DNA of 10,709 nucleotides from Pseudomonadota bacterium (GTDB lineage: Bacteria > Pseudomonadota > Alphaproteobacteria > Rhizobiales > Devosiaceae): the NCBI GenBank assembly GCA_023433985.1, contig JAEYTN010000360.1:1-10709 (forward strand), written 5' to 3'. Positions 7,132 through 10,709 of this stretch are shown piece after piece. The translations under genes and the position numbers were made by a program. A model generated the notes under the pieces. That model searched no databases. It was not told the DNA's origin and worked only from the letters and a program-made list of their open reading frames with translations. Position 1 is the first letter of the stretch. Each line of letters opens with the position of its first letter.

Positions 7132-8053
7132 GGGCAACCTCCCTGCGACGGCGCCACGCCAGGTAGAGCGAATAGGGCACGAGGACGACAGCCAGCGCGG
7201 CCAGGATCATCATGGCCGCCGCGGCGCCCTGCCCGATCTCGCCACGCTGGAACATGAAGTCGTAGACGTAGGTGGCGGGGAAGGTGGTGGAGATGCCCGG
7301 GCCGGAATTGGTGAGCGCCACCGCGAGGTCGAAGGTCTTGATCGCAGCCTGCAGCTGCACCACCGCCACCGCGAGGAAGATCGGGGTGATCGAGGGCAGG
7401 ATGACCTTGCGGTAGATGCGGAAGGTGGAAGCGCCGTCGATCTGCGCGGCCTTGACGATGTCGCCATCGACCGAGCGCAAGCCGGCGAGGAACAGCGCCA
7501 TGGTGAAGCCGGCCGACTGCCAGATGCCGGTGATGATGATAGCCCAGATGGCGTTCTTGCGGTCGGTGGTGAGGGCGAACTCGAAATCGGTCCAGCCCAG
7601 CGAGTTCACCAGAAACTGGATGCCGCTGGTGGGGTTGTAGAGCCACTGCCACACGGTACCGGTGACGATGAAGCTGACGGCCAGCGGGTACATGTACATG
7701 GTGCGCCAGAAGCTTTCGGCGCGGATCTTCTGGTCGAGGAGCAGCGCCAGCAGCAGGCCAACGGCCATGGTGACGAGCACATAGATGCCGGAGAAGAAGA
7801 ACAGGTTGGAGTAAGCCACGCCCCAGCGGCGGTTGGCCCAGAGGCTGGCGTAATTCTCGAGGCCGCGGAAGCCGTAGGTCGGCAGCAGCGTCGAGTCGCT
7901 CATCGAGATGTAGAGCGTCCAGCCCGAGAACACGAAGACGTAGACGAAGGAACAGACGACAGCGGGGGCGATCACGAAGATCGGCGTCCAGCGCTTCAAC
8001 TTCTCCCACAGGGAGTTTCCGCCCGCCATGGCGGCATATCCGGCACTACTCAA
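7124..8053 (-). CDS. Sugar ABC transporter permease, CUT1 family (MalF/GtsB-like)
   Basis: The product is a 309-residue permease with about six transmembrane segments, beginning with PIFVIAPAVVCSFVYVFVFS (about 24-43). The EAA loop is at about 199-220 (IVKAAQIDGASTFRIYRK, then VILP). Its N-terminal LPTYGFRGLENYASLW region is the usual CUT1 first-permease pattern. The start is TTG at 8053: GGAGG (8062-8066) lies 8 bases upstream, whereas the internal ATG at 8029, which would remove 8 residues, has no Shine-Dalgarno. It lies 70 bases after the binding-protein gene, across a strong hairpin, and overlaps the second permease gene. Together with that permease it forms the heterodimeric channel. Substrate specificity rests mainly with the binding protein and cannot be read here. 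Confidence 0.93.
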   Translation of the reverse strand: MSSAGYAAMAGGNSLWEKLKRWTPIFVIAPAVVCSFVYVFVFSGWTLYISMSDSTLLPTYGFRGLENYASLWANRRWGVAYSNLFFFSGIYVLVTMAVGLLLALLLDQKIRAESFWRTMYMYPLAVSFIVTGTVWQWLYNPTSGIQFLVNSLGWTDFEFALTTDRKNAIWAIIITGIWQSAGFTMALFLAGLRSVDGDIVKAAQIDGASTFRIYRKVILPSITPIFLAVAVVQLQAAIKTFDLAVALTNSGPGISTTFPATYVYDFMFQRGEIGQGAAAAMMILAALAVVLVPYSLYLAWRRRREVARV

Positions 8054-8081
8054 CGGCCCACCCTCCGAAAGAGTCGAGAAA

Positions 8082-8110
8082 CCGGCCGCGGAGACGGGCT
8101 CCGCAGCCGG
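8082..8110 (-). promoter_or_regulatory. Strong intercistronic hairpin after the binding-protein gene
   Basis: CCGGCCGCGGAG (8082-8093) and CTCCGCAGCCGG (8099-8110) form a 12-position stem with a 5-base loop. The single C/A mismatch on the plus strand becomes a G-U wobble in the minus-strand transcript. It is followed on that strand by TTTCTCGACTC. Placement between a binding-protein gene and its permease genes is classical for a stabiliser or partial terminator that lets the binding protein be made in excess, as with the malE-malF REP region. It begins 13 bases after the stop codon. Confidence 0.8.
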
Positions 8111-8123
8111 CAGGTCGCGTTGA

Positions 8124-9398
8124 TTACATCTGCGCTTCGACAGCGTCGGCCATGATGTTGGCCGCCTCTTCCGAGCTCATGTCCGGCGTGTTCACGAACT
8201 CGGTGATCGTGTCCATCATGGCGCCGCGGTACTTCTGCAGCACCGTCATGTTGTGGGCCATCGAGCGGACCAGCGTGCCCTTTTCGACCGAGGCCTTGAG
8301 GTCGGCCTGACTCTGCTGCTGGCAGACGTTGAAGCCCTGGCTCAGGTCAACGTCGAGGCGGGCCGGGATCGAGCCCTTCGAGATGTTGAAGATGGTCTGG
8401 AACTCGGGGCTCAGGATGGTCGAGGCGAGCAGCTTCTGACCTTCCTGGAAGTCGGCGTCGTTCTGCTTGAAGAATACCACGGAGTCCGAGTTGAGGATAA
8501 AGCCCGGCTCATCGGTATCGGTCGGCGCGGGGCCGCAGAGGATATCGACGCCCGGCTCCTTGCCGACCGACTTGATGGTGCCCAGTTCCCAGTCGCCCAT
8601 GATGAAGAACAGCGCGTCGCCGTTGACCATCATGTTGGAGGCGGTGTCGTAATCGCGGCCGGCGATCGCCGGATCCATGTACTTGGAGACCATGAGGCGC
8701 ATCTGGTCGAAGGCCTTGATCATGCCCTCAGAGCGAAGCGCGTCGACGTCGCCATCGACGAAGGCCTTCTTGAACAGCTCCTTGTCCTGGCCATAGACGA
8801 CCACTTCGAAGGTGGTGGCGTCGGTCCAGTCGGCGGAGAGGTGGGCGAGGCAGATCTTGCCACCGGCGATGGCCTTGTCGCAGGCCGCATTGAAATCGGC
8901 CCAGGTCTTCGGCAGCTCGGTAACGCCGACGCCTTCCATGGCGGCCTTGTTGCCCCAGATCCAGTTGATGCGGTGGATGTTCATGGGCGCGGCCACCCAC
9001 TTGCCCTCGGGCTTCATCACCGGCAGCAGCTCGGGAGCCACGACGGCGTCCCAGCCTTCCGCGGTCGCGAGTTCATCCATGTCTGCGGTGCCGCCGGTGG
9101 CGTTCCACTCGGCGATTTCCGGGCCCTTCAGCTGCACGGCAGCCGGGGCGTTGCCGGCGACGACGTCGGCGCGGAGCTTGGCCAGGGTGTTGGCGGTGTG
9201 ACCGGCAATGGCGGTCTGCTCCCAGGTGCCGCCCTTGGCGGTGAACATTTCACCGAGCTTGGCGATGGAGGCGGCATCGTTGCCGCTGGCCCACTGGTGC
9301 AGCATGAGCACCTTGGGTTCGGCCATGGCCGTGCCCGACAGCAGGGCAGCCGTAATCGTTGCGGCCGCGCCAAGCGCGACCTTCGACTTGAAGTTCAT
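8124..9398 (-). CDS. Periplasmic sugar-binding protein of a CUT1 ABC transporter
   Basis: The product is a 424-residue extracellular solute-binding protein (family 1), which captures a sugar in the periplasm and delivers it to the permeases. It has a signal peptide: Lys4/Lys6, a hydrophobic core (about 7-22) and a TAMA|EP cleavage site after Ala26. The mature protein opens with the strand VLMLHQWASGND. AAPMNIHRINWIWGNKAAM (136-154), ADFNAACD and the C-terminal FNVCQQQSQADLK are patterns I associate with the glucose/mannose (GtsA-like) binding proteins. Four cysteines (173, 183, 288, 359) could form two disulfides. The ATG at 9398 is preceded by GAGAGG 7 bases away; the same frame continues upstream to 9605 but without a signal peptide-like start. 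It is the first gene of the operon, 164 bases from the divergent ROK regulator. Glucose or mannose is a guess; related proteins bind other hexoses and oligosaccharides. Confidence 0.93.
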   Translation of the reverse strand: MNFKSKVALGAAATITAALLSGTAMAEPKVLMLHQWASGNDAASIAKLGEMFTAKGGTWEQTAIAGHTANTLAKLRADVVAGNAPAAVQLKGPEIAEWNATGGTADMDELATAEGWDAVVAPELLPVMKPEGKWVAAPMNIHRINWIWGNKAAMEGVGVTELPKTWADFNAACDKAIAGGKICLAHLSADWTDATTFEVVVYGQDKELFKKAFVDGDVDALRSEGMIKAFDQMRLMVSKYMDPAIAGRDYDTASNMMVNGDALFFIMGDWELGTIKSVGKEPGVDILCGPAPTDTDEPGFILNSDSVVFFKQNDADFQEGQKLLASTILSPEFQTIFNISKGSIPARLDVDLSQGFNVCQQQSQADLKASVEKGTLVRSMAHNMTVLQKYRGAMMDTITEFVNTPDMSSEEAANIMADAVEAQM

Positions 9399-9510
9399 GT
9401 CTGTTCCTCTCCCAGAAGCGCCCGTCTGCCACTCCGATTCTTTCGATCGGCCCCTGTGGTACTTGCGCTTTTCTCCTGCCGGTGCACATCCTCCTGCCAC
9501 CGGTCGCATT

Positions 9511-9526
9511 AGTTCTATGGTGAACT
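9511..9526. promoter_or_regulatory. Candidate ROK-repressor operator AGTTC-N6-GAACT
   Basis: A perfect inverted repeat with 5-base arms AGTTC (9511-9515) and GAACT (9522-9526) around TATGGT. It covers the -10 box and part of the spacer of the operon promoter, and lies 36 bases before the start codon of the ROK gene. Position and size fit a site for a dimeric winged-helix repressor acting on both the operon and its own gene. The assignment to the ROK protein is inference from position. Confidence 0.6.
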
Positions 9527-9541
9527 TATTCTTCTTGTCAA
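9512..9541 (-). promoter_or_regulatory. Sigma-70-type promoter of the sugar operon
   Basis: On the minus strand a consensus -35 box TTGACA (9541-9536) is followed after 18 bases by TAGAAC (9517-9512), which matches 4 of 6 positions of TATAAT. A 17-base spacing would give the poorer ATAGAA. The perfect -35 together with a weak -10 fits a regulated housekeeping promoter. It points toward the binding-protein gene, about 110 bases upstream of its ATG. Confidence 0.6.
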
Positions 9542-9562
9542 CGCGCTGAGGGGAGCGCTGGC

Positions 9563-10709
9563 GTGGACAACATTGAACTGAGATCGCTGCTCGACGACAG
9601 CGCACTGGGCACGCCCGCCGGCCGCATAGTGCGCATGCTGACGGAACGTGGCGCGATGAGCGCGGCGCAGCTTTCGCGACTCACCGGCCTGGCCAAATCC
9701 ACCGTTTCGACGGCCCTGTCGGAGCTCCGCCGGTCGGGCATGGTGCTGGAGGCGGGGAACGGGTCGGCCGGCAATGTCGGGCGCCCGGCAACCGCGCTGA
9801 CACTCAACCCCAACGCGGGTACCTGCATCGGCATCCTGATCGGCCAGACCGAAGTGCAGGTGATCCTCGCGGACGTGGCGCACACGGTGCTCTACGACAA
9901 GATCAGCGTGCTCGACGACGGATACACGCCTGCGACGGCGACCAAGGTCATCCGGCGGCTGGTGGCCGAAGCGTATGAGGCGCGCTGGCAATCGCCCAGC
10001 GGCCTGCTGGGCGTGGGCGTCGCCGTTGGCGGCCCGGTCAACCCGGTCAACGGGCGGATGCTGCGGGCGGGCGGCATGCCGGACTGGGCGGGCGTCGACA
10101 TGAAGGAACTACTGGGGCCGATCTTCGAGGGCGTCCCGGTCTTCTGCGACAACGAGAGCAACTGCTCTGCCATCGCCGAGATGACGTGGGGGGCGGCGCA
10201 GGGATACGACGACTTCATCGTCTATACGCTCGACCTGGGGGTCGGCGGGGCCATCGTCTCGGGCGGGCGGGTGCTGCGCGGCGTCGCGGGAGGGGCGGGC
10301 GAGTTCGGACATGTGGTGGTCGACCCGAACGGGCCGCTCTGCCGCTGCGGCAATCGGGGCTGCATCGAGGTTTACGCCAGCTTCCGCGACCTGCTGGGCG
10401 AGGCCGCGGCGCATTTCGGCCGCGAACTCCGGATTGCCGACGTCGTGGCTATGGCGCAGGACGGCGACGCATTCTGCCGCGCGCTGATCGAGCGGGCGGG
10501 GGAAGCGGGCGGCTACGGACTGGGGCTGATCGGCTCTGTGTTCAACCCGCCGTTGGTGGTGGTGAGCGGCCGGCTGGCCCGAAGCGGCGACCTGCTGATG
10601 CAGCCGCTGATCCGCAGCTACGAACGCTACACGCTGATCAAGGAAAACGACGTGCCCGACGTCGCGAGGACGGTGTTTCGGGCGAGCAGCTTTACCGACG
10701 GGGCTTGCC
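9563..10709 (+). CDS. ROK-family transcriptional regulator (NagC/XylR-like), cut by the window end
   Basis: 382 residues are visible with no stop before the right edge; family members are usually about 380-410 residues, so little is missing. An N-terminal winged helix-turn-helix is at about 20-75: GAMSAAQLSRLTGLAKSTVS covers 30-49 and the wing has GNVGRP (70-75). A ROK sugar-kinase-like domain follows, with GVGVAVGGPVNP (150-161), GAGEFGH (244-250) and the zinc site formed by His250 and C260-RC-GNRGC267. Where active ROK kinases have Asn-Asp, this protein has Asn197-Glu198 (CDNESN), and the ATP-loop glycines are altered (LDLGVGGAIV), so it is a sensor rather than a kinase. The start is GTG at 9563, with GGGGAG about 7 bases upstream; ATG 9517 is out of frame. 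It is divergent from the sugar operon and probably its repressor, with a sugar as inducer. Confidence 0.93.
   Translation, partial: MDNIELRSLLDDSALGTPAGRIVRMLTERGAMSAAQLSRLTGLAKSTVSTALSELRRSGMVLEAGNGSAGNVGRPATALTLNPNAGTCIGILIGQTEVQVILADVAHTVLYDKISVLDDGYTPATATKVIRRLVAEAYEARWQSPSGLLGVGVAVGGPVNPVNGRMLRAGGMPDWAGVDMKELLGPIFEGVPVFCDNESNCSAIAEMTWGAAQGYDDFIVYTLDLGVGGAIVSGGRVLRGVAGGAGEFGHVVVDPNGPLCRCGNRGCIEVYASFRDLLGEAAAHFGRELRIADVVAMAQDGDAFCRALIERAGEAGGYGLGLIGSVFNPPLVVVSGRLARSGDLLMQPLIRSYERYTLIKENDVPDVARTVFRASSFTDGAC

Larger units (their letters stand above)
9399..9562. promoter_or_regulatory. Divergent regulatory region of the sugar operon and the ROK regulator
   Basis: This 164-base region separates two divergent genes and must hold both promoters. 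The sequence is GC-rich except for 9508-9541, where the operon promoter and the inverted repeat listed below lie. A second, weaker inverted repeat, CCGAT-N7-ATCGG (9434-9450), falls in the predicted operon leader. The operon mRNA would have a leader of roughly 100 bases. No separate -35/-10 pair for the ROK gene could be identified with confidence. Confidence 0.7.

Noticed and set aside
8253..9512. Plus-strand 419-codon frame opposite the sugar-binding protein gene
   Set aside because: It is antisense to a gene with a signal peptide and family motifs, and its composition is that of a GC-rich shadow frame.
9399..9605. N-terminal extension of the sugar-binding protein upstream of 9398
   Set aside because: It would bury the signal peptide, cross the operon promoter and overlap the start of the divergent ROK gene.
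9515..9991. Minus-strand frame opposite the ROK gene
   Set aside because: The plus-strand frame has a helix-turn-helix and ROK motifs; the minus frame has no recognisable domain.

Overview
The window comes from a GC-rich bacterium, most likely an alphaproteobacterium of the Hyphomicrobiales (Rhizobiales); a Devosia-like genome would fit, but that is a guess. The evidence is the strong G/C bias at third codon positions, a binding-protein-dependent sugar operon with a divergent ROK regulator, and four intergenic palindromic repeats of the mosaic type common in rhizobia. No phage, plasmid, insertion-sequence, CRISPR, rRNA or tRNA signal was seen.

Positions 1-2214 hold unrelated genes. A lipoprotein with a CAP (SCP/PR-1-like) domain is on the minus strand (136-642), with a mosaic repeat downstream of it. 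After a 240-base gap that contains the palindrome GGTAACCAAGTTACC, a 52-codon membrane-protein gene runs on the plus strand (883-1041). Its 3' end overlaps, tail to tail, a minus-strand polyprenyl-phosphate sugar-1-phosphate transferase of the MraY/WecA superfamily (991-2052). A second mosaic repeat (2139-2190) lies upstream of that gene.

Positions 2215-9541 form one minus-strand sugar uptake and catabolism unit. In transcription order it contains a periplasmic sugar-binding protein (8124-9398), two CUT1 permeases (7124-8053 and 6223-7131, overlapping by 8 bases), a MalK/UgpC-type ATPase (5061-6167), a short-chain dehydrogenase with no normal start codon (4232-4990), a TIM-barrel sugar isomerase/epimerase (3124-4107), a second short-chain dehydrogenase (2266-3075) and a perfect 10-bp terminator hairpin (2215-2240). 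Strong hairpins sit in the gaps after the binding-protein gene and after the ATPase gene, and a mosaic repeat sits between the first dehydrogenase and the isomerase.

The divergent ROK-family regulator (9563 to the right edge, incomplete) faces this unit. The shared 164-base intergenic region contains a TTGACA -35 box for the operon and the inverted repeat AGTTC-N6-GAACT lying across its spacer and -10 region. The simplest model is a ROK repressor that senses a sugar and controls the transporter and the three enzymes. The enzyme set, two NAD(P)-dependent SDRs around a xylose-isomerase-like TIM barrel with no kinase, aldolase or glycosidase in view, suggests oxidation followed by epimerisation and reduction of the imported sugar. 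The substrate cannot be read from the sequence; the transporter looks most like the glucose/mannose (Gts-type) branch of CUT1.
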